64,000 bases of DNA from Streptococcus infantis. Lineage in GTDB: Bacteria; Bacillota; Bacilli; Lactobacillales; Streptococcaceae. The notes below the pieces were generated by a model. It was given only the letters and a program-made list of their open reading frames with translations, made no database searches and had not been told where the DNA came from. The number at the start of each line of letters is the position of its first letter. Positions within the stretch are counted from its first letter, which is position 1. The position numbers and the translations under genes were made by a program. The stretch covers positions 1,054,001 to 1,118,000 of the forward strand of contig NZ_CP046525.1 of the NCBI RefSeq assembly GCF_021497965.1, written 5' to 3'. Shown here piece by piece: positions 53,129 to 61,840 of this stretch.

Positions 53129-53602
53129 TTAATTCCTTATCTTGTTTTTATATAGTAGTTTATAGAGGACCCAAGCCAGGTAGCCACCCAAGGTATTGGT
53201 CCACAAATCATCAATCTCAAAGACCCGATTAAAATCAAAGAAAAAGTCTAAAACTAGCTGTGTACATTCGATTCCTAGACTCAATAAAAAACTGAACAAA
53301 ATCACTTTTTTAGTATTTCTTAGACCAGGCATGAGATAGAGAAGTTGGAAAATCAGTGGGAATAGTAAAAGGATATTTAAGGCATTTTGCAAAAAAATCC
53401 AGAACAGTTGTAAAAAGCTTGTTACTTCTCCCAATTTCCACAAAGAGTTAAAAGGCGTCAAAAGAAAAACCAGGCGTCCAATAGTTTGAATACCTGGAGT
53501 TCCCACTCCTATCGGAAGTTTTGGCTGGGGAGTAAAACAAAAACAGACGATACAAAGACTGTATAATAGCACTCCCAAAATTAGTATTTTTTTTCGATTC
53601 AT
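53129..53602 (-). CDS. VanZ-like membrane protein
   Basis: 157-residue protein with about four helices and VanZ features (PFNSLWKLGE, SLGIECTQLVL, FEIDDLWTNTLGGYLAWVL). The family includes teicoplanin-resistance VanZ, but most members are uncharacterised. Between rlmN and the ABC-F gene with 1-base gaps, so co-transcribed. Confidence 0.88.
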   Translation of the reverse strand: MNRKKILILGVLLYSLCIVCFCFTPQPKLPIGVGTPGIQTIGRLVFLLTPFNSLWKLGEVTSFLQLFWIFLQNALNILLLFPLIFQLLYLMPGLRNTKKVILFSFLLSLGIECTQLVLDFFFDFNRVFEIDDLWTNTLGGYLAWVLYKLLYKNKIRN

Positions 53603-53603
53603 C

Positions 53604-54689
53604 TTATGGATTTACTTCAGCTACTGCTTTTTGGCGATCACGCTTCATGGTATTTGAACGCAATTGTCCACAAGCCGCATCGATATCAGTACCGTGTTCC
53701 TGACGAACGACGCAGTTGATTCCTTTTTTCTTGAGAGTATCATAGAAGGCCATGACACGCTCTTTGGGACTACGACTATATTGATCATGTTCACTAACTG
53801 GGTTGTAAGGAATCAAGTTGACATAAGACAATTTCTTGATATTCTTAAGCAATTCAGCCAACTCAAGTGCTTGTTCAACTCCATCATTCACTTCATTTAG
53901 CATGATGTACTCAAAAGTTACACGACGGTTGGTTGTTTCGATGTAATACTCAATCGCTGCAAAGAGTTTTTCAATTGGAAAGGCACGGTTAATCTTCATG
54001 ATGCTTGAACGAAGTTCATTGTTTGGCGCATGAAGTGAGACAGCAAGGTTAACCTGAACACCTTCATTGGCAAAATCACGGATTTTGTGAGCCAAACCTG
54101 AAGTTGATACAGTGATATGGCGAGCACCAATTGCCATTCCCTTATCGTCGTTGATGGTACGGATAAAGTTCAAAACGTTATTATAGTTATCAAATGGCTC
54201 TCCGATACCCATGACAACGATATGGCTTACACGTTCATCTTGTCCACGTTCGTCAAAATATTTTTGAACCAACATAATCTGGGCAACGATTTCCCCGTTA
54301 TTGAGGTCACGTTGCTTCTTGATTAAACCTGATGCACAGAAGGTACAACCGATATTGCATCCTACTTGAGTTGTTACACAGACTGACAAACCATAGTGCT
54401 GACGCATCAGCACTGTCTCAATCAACATCCCATCTGGTAACTCAAAGAGGTACTTCACAGTTCCGTCAGCTGACTCTTGAACGATGCGTTGTTTCAAAGG
54501 ATTGACTACAAATTGATCATTGAGCTTGGCAATCAAATCCTTAGACAAGTTGGTCATTTCTTCAAATGTCTGAACACGTTTACGGTAAAGCCACTCCCAG
54601 ATTTGGTCAGCACGGAATTTCTTTTCTCCCTGTTCCAAGACCCATTCTTGCATGCCTTGGCGTGTTAAACTATAGATTGACGGTTTCAT
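53604..54689 (-). CDS. rlmN: Dual-specificity RNA methyltransferase RlmN
   Basis: 361-residue radical-SAM enzyme methylating C2 of A2503 in 23S rRNA and A37 of tRNAs. [4Fe-4S] motif GCTFCASG near residue 117, SAM region [15 protein letters not shown], and the C-terminal mechanistic Cys in [10 protein letters not shown] near residue 343. Intact. No sign of Cfr-type resistance features. Confidence 0.95.
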   Translation of the reverse strand: MKPSIYSLTRQGMQEWVLEQGEKKFRADQIWEWLYRKRVQTFEEMTNLSKDLIAKLNDQFVVNPLKQRIVQESADGTVKYLFELPDGMLIETVLMRQHYGLSVCVTTQVGCNIGCTFCASGLIKKQRDLNNGEIVAQIMLVQKYFDERGQDERVSHIVVMGIGEPFDNYNNVLNFIRTINDDKGMAIGARHITVSTSGLAHKIRDFANEGVQVNLAVSLHAPNNELRSSIMKINRAFPIEKLFAAIEYYIETTNRRVTFEYIMLNEVNDGVEQALELAELLKNIKKLSYVNLIPYNPVSEHDQYSRSPKERVMAFYDTLKKKGINCVVRQEHGTDIDAACGQLRSNTMKRDRQKAVAEVNP

Positions 54690-54705
54690 GTTTTCTCCTT
54701 ATTCT

Positions 54706-55239
54706 CTAATCTTTCTGACGGATGACGAAATGACGTTGTCCTTTTTCTTCGTTCTGAGGTTTCTGTTCCTTACGACGACGTCGATTTCTCTTATCTGCAT
54801 TATTTCTTTTCTTATTCTGAGAAGTTTTCTTGCCTTTTCGAGTATCTTTTTCTTCCTCTTTTTTGCGCATTTTTTGGTCAAATGGTGCTCGTTTAGGAGT
54901 TTCATTTTCTAGGACAAAATAAGCACAACCATAACTGCAATACTCGAGTAGGTAATCTTGTAAACGGCTGATTTTCTCGAGAGACTCTTCAGCTCGCTCA
55001 TTCTTGTAGAAACCACGTAAGCGCAGCTGCTCATTGCTCCAGTCTCCTACAATATAATCGAACTTACTTAAAACTTCTGAAAAGCGTTGAGTAAATGCTG
55101 TTGCATCAAAGGCGTCCTTGCTATTTTCAACCAAGGTAAAGGTAAAACCTTCAGCTTCGACTTTATCTCCAGATAGATGAAATTCAGGACCAGGGAATTT
55201 ATTGTAATTATATAATTCAGGTGCAATCTCTTTACGCAT
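54706..55239 (-). CDS. YutD-family protein with basic tail
   Basis: 177-residue protein: YutD core in residues 1-120 (NKFPGPEFHLSGDKVEAEGFTFTLVENSK, FDYIVGDWSNEQLRLRGFY, YLLEYCSYGCAYFVLEN) and then about 55 residues of highly basic, disordered-looking tail (KKEEEKDTRKGKKTSQNKKR...). The tail suggests RNA binding. Unknown function; next to rlmN as in other streptococci. Confidence 0.88.
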   Translation of the reverse strand: MRKEIAPELYNYNKFPGPEFHLSGDKVEAEGFTFTLVENSKDAFDATAFTQRFSEVLSKFDYIVGDWSNEQLRLRGFYKNERAEESLEKISRLQDYLLEYCSYGCAYFVLENETPKRAPFDQKMRKKEEEKDTRKGKKTSQNKKRNNADKRNRRRRKEQKPQNEEKGQRHFVIRQKD

Positions 55240-55271
55240 AATATTCCTTTTTAACGTTTACTTAATACTCT

Positions 55272-55277
55272 ATTTTA
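55272..55277 (-). promoter_or_regulatory. Promoter of yutD-rlmN operon
   Basis: Minus-strand extended -10 TGG-TAAAAT, within a direct repeat of AATATGG-N-AAAA. Confidence 0.5.
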
Positions 55278-55374
55278 CCATATTTTTGCCATATTTTCAC
55301 CTTTAGTTTTAAAATGAAAAAAGTCTGACGATTTAAGCATTAATTGATTGAGGATCCTTTCATTTAGAAAAAAG

Positions 55375-55402
55375 AAAAAAACTGGGAATTCCCAGTTTTT
55401 TA
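55375..55402 (-). terminator. Aquaporin gene terminator
   Basis: Stem AAAAAACTGGG/CCCAGTTTTTT with loop AATT. Confidence 0.9.
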
Positions 55403-55406
55403 AAGA

Positions 55407-56312
55407 TTACATGTAAAGTAATTTGAAGAGTGCTACTGCTGCAATAGCAGCTGCAATCGGTGCAGCTACTGGTACCCAAGCATACCACCATTTTGAATCA
55501 CCCTTGTGTTCACCAAGGATTGATTTTGGAAGTACTGCGTGAAGAAGACGTGGTCCAAAGTCACGAGCTGGGTTCAAACCTGGTCCTGTAGGTCCACCTA
55601 GTGAAGTAACCAAGGCCATTACGAGGAAACCAAGTGCCAAGTGTGCAATAGCAAGACCTGGTGACAAGAATGGAGCTACTTGAGTTTTTGCTTGTTCAAG
55701 AGCTGCAGTAACTTGTTCTTGAGGAATTGTTTGACCTTGGGCAGTCGCTTGTGCCACTTGATCGTTAATCAATCCTTGAGCTTTAGAAAGCAATTCAGCA
55801 CCAAAGAAGTTCTTTGTCATACCGAGCGCTGCAAAGAAAAGTACGAATGAACCAACAAACTCGTTGATAAAACCGTTAATAGAAGCTGCAAAGCGTGATT
55901 CTTTTGTTCCGTGGTCGATACTTGAAATTGTTGAGAAAGTTCCTAAGATGTTGTTTGGGTTTTCTGTCTTCAAGTAGTATGGACGGTGAGCTGCAACAAC
56001 CAAGGCTTGTCCAAAGATTGCTCCCAAAACTTGAGCGATGATGTATTGAGCTACTTGTGACCAAGGGAAAAGTCCGCTAACTGCAAGTCCAAGAGTGAAG
56101 GCTGGGTTGATGTGGTTACCAGAAACATTACCAAACATCAAGGCAGGGATCATAACCCCCATACCGTAACCAACAGCGATAACGAGCCAGCCACTTTGGT
56201 GACCTTTCGTACCTTTAAGTTCAACGTTGGCAACTGCACCATTACCCAAGATAATCAAGATGGCTGTTCCCAAAAATTCAGTGGCATATTTGACTGCCCA
56301 TGTGAAATCCAT
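55407..56312 (-). CDS. MIP-family aquaglyceroporin
   Basis: 301-residue channel with six helices and two half-helices: first NPA box in GNHINPAFTLG near residue 68, second in PGLNPARDFGPR near residue 248. The Asp after NPAR is the mark of glycerol facilitators. Between helices 4 and 5 there is an insert of about 50 polar residues (QGLINDQVAQATAQGQTIP...), as in lactococcal Gla-type channels. Likely passes glycerol and water. Own promoter with possible cre site. Confidence 0.92.
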   Translation of the reverse strand: MDFTWAVKYATEFLGTAILIILGNGAVANVELKGTKGHQSGWLVIAVGYGMGVMIPALMFGNVSGNHINPAFTLGLAVSGLFPWSQVAQYIIAQVLGAIFGQALVVAAHRPYYLKTENPNNILGTFSTISSIDHGTKESRFAASINGFINEFVGSFVLFFAALGMTKNFFGAELLSKAQGLINDQVAQATAQGQTIPQEQVTAALEQAKTQVAPFLSPGLAIAHLALGFLVMALVTSLGGPTGPGLNPARDFGPRLLHAVLPKSILGEHKGDSKWWYAWVPVAAPIAAAIAAVALFKLLYM

Positions 56313-56348
56313 TGATAGATTCTCCTTAATATTTTTTAGACATTCCCT

Positions 56349-56377
56349 ATTCTATCAATTTTTAGGGCTTTTAGCAA
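56349..56377 (-). promoter_or_regulatory. Aquaporin promoter
   Basis: Minus strand: -35 TTGCTA, 17 bases, extended -10 TGA-TAGAAT. About 25 bases upstream lies TGGAAAACGCTTTTAT (56401-56416), cre-like with two mismatches. Confidence 0.65.
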
Positions 56378-56430
56378 CAGATTTTCTAAAAGAATAGCGA
56401 TGGAAAACGCTTTTATTTTAACTCTTCAAA

Positions 56431-56463
56431 AAAGACCTAACAAAGAGAGTTTGTTAAGTCTTC
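56431..56463 (-). terminator. Terminator of ATP-grasp operon
   Basis: Minus-strand stem AAGAC-TTAACAAA paired with TTTGTTA-GGTCTT and T-run, next to the ATP-grasp stop codon. Confidence 0.75.
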
Positions 56464-56470
56464 ATTTCAA

Positions 56471-57637
56471 TTATTCTTGACGTTGTCCAAAGTCCTGAAT
56501 CATCTGCTCCATTTCCTCACGACTTGATGTCGTTAGCATATAGAGATAATCTCCTTGCAATTCAGCAAAGGCTGCTGGCATAATTTTCTTGACCTTGAAC
56601 TGGTTTCCATATTTAGCCAGCAAATCTTCTTCTGAATAAACATAATTGGCATTGGCACGACGTGATGTCGCCAAACAGTATAGGGGCTCGAATTGAGAAG
56701 CTGGGAATGGTTCACCTGCTACGATAGCAGCATAGCCCTTATACAAGTCAAAAGAATGGGCATAGTTATAGACATCAATTGTGAAGCCACCCGCTGGACG
56801 GTTATTGTATTCAATAGCGATATAGTCATCACCCTCACGGAAGAACTCAATATGGAAGAAACGTTCCTTCATACCAAATTCCTTGACAATTGCTTCACCA
56901 TATTTACGCAATTTTGGATCCATGTCTTTGAGAACATAGTAGGAATTGTCCATCTTATAGATCATGAGATCGAGAGGTGTATGTGCGTAGTCAAAGGTCG
57001 TAGAAAAGACGATATTACCATCTCTATCTACCAAACCATCGAAAGTACAGATTTCACTTGAGGTTACAAATTTTTCAAAGAAATAAACGGTTGAGTGGTC
57101 CCATTCAGCCTTAAAGTGATTGACATCATCTGCTGTTTCAAGTTTGAAGGTTGCGGCAGCTCCCACTCCATTGTCAGGTTTGGCAATCATTGGAAGTCCG
57201 ATTTCTTTCACAGCTTTATCAACATCTGCTTCTGTTTCAATAACAGCACCAGGCACAACTGGAACTCCTGCTTTTTTGAAGAGTTTCTTCATTTCAGACT
57301 TGAACTTAGTCTTCTTAAGGTCTTCTGGTTTGGCACCAAAGACATGAAACTGTTCACGAAGGGCAGCGTCCAACTCTAGCCAGTATTCATTGTGTGATTC
57401 AATGCGATCAATTGGACCATGTTTATAGAAAAGAAAGGCTACTGCACGTTTAACCTCATCGATATTTTCAAGATTATCAACTCGGAAATACTCAGTCAAG
57501 CTATTGCGCAATGGTTCATCTAGTTGTTCATAGGGTTCTTGCCCAATCCCTAGAACTGTGATTCCTTTATTGGCTAGTTCAATACTAAATTGTTGGAAAT
57601 TTTGTGGGTAATAGGGTGAAATTACAAGATAATTCAT
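56471..57637 (-). CDS. ATP-grasp ligase of unknown substrate
   Basis: 388-residue ATP-grasp enzyme, often annotated as carbamoyl-phosphate synthase large-subunit-like. Features: MNYLVISPYYPQNFQQFSIEL Rossmann-like start, GVPVVPGAVI, PMIAKPDNGVGAAATFKL for ATP, and metal site FHIEFF-x-EGDDYIAIEYNNRPAGG near residue 265. Such enzymes join a carboxylate to an amine or thiol. Last in an operon behind two alpha/beta hydrolases, 12 bases after the nearer one. Substrate unknown. Confidence 0.8.
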   Translation of the reverse strand: MNYLVISPYYPQNFQQFSIELANKGITVLGIGQEPYEQLDEPLRNSLTEYFRVDNLENIDEVKRAVAFLFYKHGPIDRIESHNEYWLELDAALREQFHVFGAKPEDLKKTKFKSEMKKLFKKAGVPVVPGAVIETEADVDKAVKEIGLPMIAKPDNGVGAAATFKLETADDVNHFKAEWDHSTVYFFEKFVTSSEICTFDGLVDRDGNIVFSTTFDYAHTPLDLMIYKMDNSYYVLKDMDPKLRKYGEAIVKEFGMKERFFHIEFFREGDDYIAIEYNNRPAGGFTIDVYNYAHSFDLYKGYAAIVAGEPFPASQFEPLYCLATSRRANANYVYSEEDLLAKYGNQFKVKKIMPAAFAELQGDYLYMLTTSSREEMEQMIQDFGQRQE

Positions 57638-57649
57638 AAGCGACTCCTT

Positions 57650-58390
57650 TTATAGACTCATGTGACCAAGGAAATAAGGCATTTGTTTGCGCCACCATTC
57701 CCAGTCATGGGCGACATCATGTCCCCATTCTGCAAACCAGGCAGGAATTTGTTTTTGATCAAAGGCTTCTTTGAGTTTGTAGTAAGAAGGTAGGCCATCA
57801 TGTTCCCAGGCTCCTAGTCCAGTACAGATCACGATTTCAGCTTGACGGTAACGATCGATGAACCAGCCATCATTTTGATTCCAGATATAGTCTACTGGTG
57901 AATTTTGATAGATGGCATCATCATTGTAGTAATCACCCACAAAGAAACGTGCATCATAAACACCACTAAGAGCAATCACTTTCGTGAAGACATCCGGATG
58001 TTGTAGGAAAAAGTTGAGAGCATGGTAAGCTCCCATGGAGCATCCTGTCGCCATCATACCATCGAACCAACCTGTTTTATGCTTGATAAAAGGAATGGCT
58101 TCTTCAATGACATATCGTTCATAGGCACGGTGCATTTCAGCTTGGTCATGCCCGTTTTTCCAAGTAGCAAGCCAGCTCTCACTATCAACACTTGAAAGTG
58201 TAAAGAACTGAACACGGCCTTCCTCGATAAAGGATGCACAAGCATCAATCATGCCAAAATCATAGTATTCATTGTGGCTACCACCTGAAGAAGGAAAAAC
58301 TACAATAGGGATACCCGCATGTCCATATCGGTTTACGTACATTTCACGATTTAGATGTCCACTCCAGTGGCTAAGATGTTCAATATTCAT
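57650..58390 (-). CDS. Alpha/beta hydrolase, esterase-like (COG4947 type)
   Basis: 246-residue alpha/beta hydrolase. Nucleophile elbow GCSMGAYHALNF near residue 114, oxyanion-side VVFPSSGGSHNEYYDF near residue 31, catalytic His in WGHDVAHDWEWW near residue 230. No signal peptide, so cytoplasmic. Middle gene of the hydrolase-hydrolase-ATP-grasp operon. Confidence 0.82.
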   Translation of the reverse strand: MNIEHLSHWSGHLNREMYVNRYGHAGIPIVVFPSSGGSHNEYYDFGMIDACASFIEEGRVQFFTLSSVDSESWLATWKNGHDQAEMHRAYERYVIEEAIPFIKHKTGWFDGMMATGCSMGAYHALNFFLQHPDVFTKVIALSGVYDARFFVGDYYNDDAIYQNSPVDYIWNQNDGWFIDRYRQAEIVICTGLGAWEHDGLPSYYKLKEAFDQKQIPAWFAEWGHDVAHDWEWWRKQMPYFLGHMSL

Positions 58391-58411
58391 ATCCTGTCTC
58401 CTTTTTACTAT

Positions 58412-59236
58412 TTACCAATTTTCTGCAAAAAAACGTAGGCAAGCTGGTAGATTTTCTGACCAGGGCACTTCATGGTGAATGGCTCCAGCCTGAACCTTGA
58501 GAGAGAGATTTTCTAACCGTACCCCTCCTGCTATCAAATCATGATAATAACGAAGAGAAGAATCAATATAGGCCTGCTTGATATTGCCAGCCATTAGGGT
58601 CTTATCTGTGTCATCTGCTTCTTCCGTTCCAACATAGATAAAGATTCGTTGGTCAGGCAAAAGCTTTTTACGTTCAATATAGCGATCAAAGGCTTCTTGG
58701 TGCAGCCAGTTAGCTGATGAGAAAACTCCCAAGCAACCAATCTGATCTTGATACTCCAATCCGATAAACTGGGTAATATTCCCACCCAGAGAAGATCCTA
58801 TCATAGCAGTATGTTTTCTGTCTGATTTTGTCCGATAGTTTTCATCGATAAAAGGCTTAACCACTTCCATAACAAACTCTGCATACTCAACACCTTTACC
58901 ACCAAATTGTTGACCAGGAATGTTAGACTCTTGGAATTTCCATGCCGCATACTCATTCATCCGTCCAAGTCCATCGTTGTCAATGGCCACGATAATCATG
59001 CGACTGATATCCGGATTTCGCTTGATAGCTGGGATAATCTTCCAGGAATGGCCGACGTAGGATTCCTTACTATAAAAGACGTTTTGTCCATCATGGAAAT
59101 ACACAACTGGATAACTTCTATCCGTATCTTTCTCATAGTTTTTAGGGAGGAGAACACGTACGCGACGCTCCTTACCTGTGTAGGGAACCACCAATTTATG
59201 CTCTCGCATTTTTAAATAAAAATAAGATTGATTCAT
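58412..59236 (-). CDS. Alpha/beta hydrolase, Fes/D-type esterase-like
   Basis: 274-residue alpha/beta hydrolase of the enterochelin-esterase/esterase-D-like superfamily. VVYFHDGQNVF near residue 50, nucleophile in MIGSSLGGNITQF near residue 145, acid region YVGTEEADDTD, His in GAIHHEVPW near the end. Cytoplasmic. First gene of the operon. I chose the ATG at 59236 (MNQSYFYLK, GAGAG upstream); the TTG eight codons earlier lies too close to the promoter -10 to have its ribosome site transcribed. Confidence 0.82.
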   Translation of the reverse strand: MNQSYFYLKMREHKLVVPYTGKERRVRVLLPKNYEKDTDRSYPVVYFHDGQNVFYSKESYVGHSWKIIPAIKRNPDISRMIIVAIDNDGLGRMNEYAAWKFQESNIPGQQFGGKGVEYAEFVMEVVKPFIDENYRTKSDRKHTAMIGSSLGGNITQFIGLEYQDQIGCLGVFSSANWLHQEAFDRYIERKKLLPDQRIFIYVGTEEADDTDKTLMAGNIKQAYIDSSLRYYHDLIAGGVRLENLSLKVQAGAIHHEVPWSENLPACLRFFAENW

Positions 59237-59271
59237 TGTCAGAAAACTCTCTATATTCAAAATTTTACCTA

Positions 59272-59277
59272 ATTATA
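59272..59277 (-). promoter_or_regulatory. Promoter of esterase/ATP-grasp operon
   Basis: Minus-strand extended -10 TGA-TATAAT with CTGACT 18 bases upstream; the -35 overlaps the T-run of the thiI terminator. Confidence 0.6.
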
Positions 59278-59290
59278 TCATAAAAATAGA

Positions 59291-59339
59291 AAAAAAGTCA
59301 GTTTCCGTCCAAATTTAGGACAATAAACTAACTTTTTTT
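59291..59339 (-). terminator. thiI terminator
   Basis: Long minus-strand hairpin (AAAAAAAGT-N-AGTTT arms with inner GTCC/GGAC) followed by seven T. Confidence 0.8.
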
Positions 59340-59371
59340 ACTTATTTTATCATTTCCTCTGGTTTTTCTGA

Positions 59372-60586
59372 TTAAAGGAGATCATCGATCAACTCATCAA
59401 CCGCATCCTTCTCAGCTTGAGGGGTTATTTCAGTAATCATAATTCCTGCTACTGCTCGCTCAACTAATCCTTCAACGTCCATACGTGTTTCATACTGTTC
59501 AGCATTCTTAATCTTTGGATTTGTTTTGGGACGATCAGGTGCAAAAATCGTGCAACAATCTTCAAATGGTTGGATAGAAATTTCAAAGGTATCAATTTCT
59601 TGTGCAATATCAATGATTTCTAGTTTATCCATGGTCACAACTGGACGAATAATTGGTGTGTTGGTCACTGCGTTGATAGCCTGCATGCTTTCAAGGGTTT
59701 GGCTAGCCACCTGACCAAGACTTTCACCATTAATGATGACTAAACCATTTCGGACCTCACGGATACGATCTGTTATACGCATCATAAAGCGACGAGTCAG
59801 TGTCATCAGATAGGCTTCTGGAGCTTTAGCCTTGATTTCTTCTTGAATTTCCGTGAAGGGAACCTCGATAAATTGGATATTTCCTCCGAACTTAGTCAAT
59901 TTACGGGTTAAATCCTGGGCTTTCTTGAGGGCACCTGGACTTGTGTATGGAGGGCTAGCAAAGTGGACAGCCTCGATATCTACCCCACGTTTCAGAGCTA
60001 GGTAACCAGCTACAGGAGAATCAATTCCCCCTGATAACATGAGCATCCCTTTCCCTGAAGTTCCGACAGGCAAACCACCTGCACCACGAATGGTTTCATA
60101 TGAAAGGTAGGCTGCTTCTTCACGAATCTCCACCTGAAGGTTAATATCAGGATTTTTCATTTGTGCCTGCACATTTGGAATAGCTTCAAATACTGCTCCA
60201 CCAAGTGTCTGATTGAGTTCTCGACTATCTAGCTCAAAGTTGTGGTCGCTACGCTTACTTGAGATTTTAAAGGTCATCCCTTCCTTGTAGATGTCCTTCA
60301 TAATCTCTTGGACAGCAGACTTCAGAACTTCTACGGATTTTTCAACCTTATACACTGGAGAAAAGTTTTGAATCCCGAAAACTTGCTTGAGAGACTCTGC
60401 TACTGGTTCGTAATCTGCCCCATTCAGATAAGCATGGGCACGATCGCGATCAGCAGTGACTTTGACTTGAGGATAGATGGATAAAACGTCTGAGATATTA
60501 TTACGTAGTTTATTGATGAAACGCATACGGTTTTTGCCTTTGGTTGAAAGCTCACCATAGCGAATCATAATTTCTGAATATTGCAT
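59372..60586 (-). CDS. thiI: tRNA 4-thiouridine synthetase ThiI
   Basis: 404-residue enzyme adenylating U8 of tRNA for thiolation and, in some bacteria, sulfur carrier for thiamine. NFLD/THUMP domains in residues 1-165, PP-loop [20 protein letters not shown] near residue 182. It lacks the C-terminal rhodanese domain, as in other Gram-positives, so sulfur comes straight from the cysteine desulfurase encoded 8 bases upstream. Confidence 0.95.
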   Translation of the reverse strand: MQYSEIMIRYGELSTKGKNRMRFINKLRNNISDVLSIYPQVKVTADRDRAHAYLNGADYEPVAESLKQVFGIQNFSPVYKVEKSVEVLKSAVQEIMKDIYKEGMTFKISSKRSDHNFELDSRELNQTLGGAVFEAIPNVQAQMKNPDINLQVEIREEAAYLSYETIRGAGGLPVGTSGKGMLMLSGGIDSPVAGYLALKRGVDIEAVHFASPPYTSPGALKKAQDLTRKLTKFGGNIQFIEVPFTEIQEEIKAKAPEAYLMTLTRRFMMRITDRIREVRNGLVIINGESLGQVASQTLESMQAINAVTNTPIIRPVVTMDKLEIIDIAQEIDTFEISIQPFEDCCTIFAPDRPKTNPKIKNAEQYETRMDVEGLVERAVAGIMITEITPQAEKDAVDELIDDLL

Positions 60587-60594
60587 GAATACTC

Positions 60595-61737
60595 CTATCT
60601 TACTTTTTTAGTTTGATTGTAGATTAATTTCAACTTGGTCAAGAACTGTTCCACCTGGCTCATATCATTTTCTAAGTCAAGACTGAGACGAACTGCTGAC
60701 TGGGCTTTATCCTTTTCGATGCCCATAGCAATCAGCGTTCCAGCAGGTTTTCCAGCCTTGGACGAACAAGCCGATGTTGTAGAAATGAAAATATCATAAT
60801 CTTCAAATGCGTGAACAATAACTTCCCCACGAACTCCCTTTATCCCAAAGGTCAGAATATGAGGAGCAAAGTCTTCCTCACCTGAAAAGACAAAAATATC
60901 TGGATATTCAAGTAGAGCTTGGCGGATTACCACTTTCATCTGACTTGTTTTGCTAGCAAATAAGTCCAGTCTCTCCATAGCCAAACGTAGTGCCTTAGCT
61001 GTCGCAGCAATCCCTGCTACATTCTCAGTTGTGGAACGATAGTCGCGCTCCTGACCACCACCGGTTAATAGGGGGGTGATTTTCTTGCCAGACTTGATAT
61101 AGACAAATCCAACACCACGAACTCCGTGGAATTTATGGCTGGAGAAGGTCGCAAAATCCACTCGGTCAGTCAAATACTTTTCTGTCGGAATCTTAGCTAA
61201 AGCTTGAACCGCATCAACATGGAAGGAAATCGTTGGCTTATCTGCTAATAGTTCTGAGATAGCTTGAATAGGCTGGATAGAGCCTATTTCATTGTTAACT
61301 GCCATGATAGAAACTAGTGTGGTATCAGGACGAAGTAAACCTGCTAAGGCCTCTACATCTACAAATCCCTTTTCATCTACAGGTGCAAAATCCACTTCAA
61401 AACCTTGAGTCTTAAGCCAGAGGGCTGACTCCTTGACTGCTGGATGCTCAATGTCAGATACAATAATGTGTCTACCAAATTGCGCTTTTTCAAATGCAAC
61501 TCCTTTGATAACCCAGTTATCCCCTTCAGTACCACCAGAGGTAAAGAAGACTTCTTCACTATTTTTGCCAATCAAATCTGCAATCTGCTGTCGAGAAGCT
61601 TCTAAAATTCTAGTAGACTGGTCACCTAAACGATGAAGACTAGAAGGATTTCCAATAATTTTTGCAGACACCTGCATATAGGTTTCAAGTGCTTCTGGAT
61701 AGGGCTTGGTCGTGGCCGAATTGTCAAAGTAAATCAT
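60595..61737 (-). CDS. Cysteine desulfurase (NifS/IscS-like, ThiI partner)
   Basis: 380-residue PLP enzyme that removes sulfur from cysteine. PLP-lysine in [13 protein letters not shown] near residue 197, active-site Cys in [14 protein letters not shown] near residue 320, [10 protein letters not shown] for cofactor. It is in operon with thiI and corresponds to NifZ-type desulfurases devoted to tRNA thiolation in B. subtilis. Confidence 0.92.
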   Translation of the reverse strand: MIYFDNSATTKPYPEALETYMQVSAKIIGNPSSLHRLGDQSTRILEASRQQIADLIGKNSEEVFFTSGGTEGDNWVIKGVAFEKAQFGRHIIVSDIEHPAVKESALWLKTQGFEVDFAPVDEKGFVDVEALAGLLRPDTTLVSIMAVNNEIGSIQPIQAISELLADKPTISFHVDAVQALAKIPTEKYLTDRVDFATFSSHKFHGVRGVGFVYIKSGKKITPLLTGGGQERDYRSTTENVAGIAATAKALRLAMERLDLFASKTSQMKVVIRQALLEYPDIFVFSGEEDFAPHILTFGIKGVRGEVIVHAFEDYDIFISTTSACSSKAGKPAGTLIAMGIEKDKAQSAVRLSLDLENDMSQVEQFLTKLKLIYNQTKKVR

Positions 61738-61807
61738 GGTTTCTCACGCTTTCTAAAATCACTCCTTCTATTGTAACACGAAAGGAAGGTTGGAACAAGA
61801 AAGAAAA

Positions 61808-61836
61808 AGCCCTAAATTCTGATAGAACTTAGAGCA
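61808..61836 (-). terminator. fbp terminator
   Basis: Minus-strand hairpin GCTCTAAGTTCT/AGAATTTAGGGC followed by TTTTTC just after fbp. Confidence 0.75.
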
Positions 61837-61840
61837 AGTT

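Noticed and set aside
53129-53602. VanZ as evidence of glycopeptide resistance
   Set aside because: No vanHAX genes; VanZ-like proteins are common in streptococcal chromosomes.
56401-56416. Firm CcpA cre site for the aquaporin gene
   Set aside because: Two mismatches to the cre consensus and located upstream of -35; kept only as a remark.
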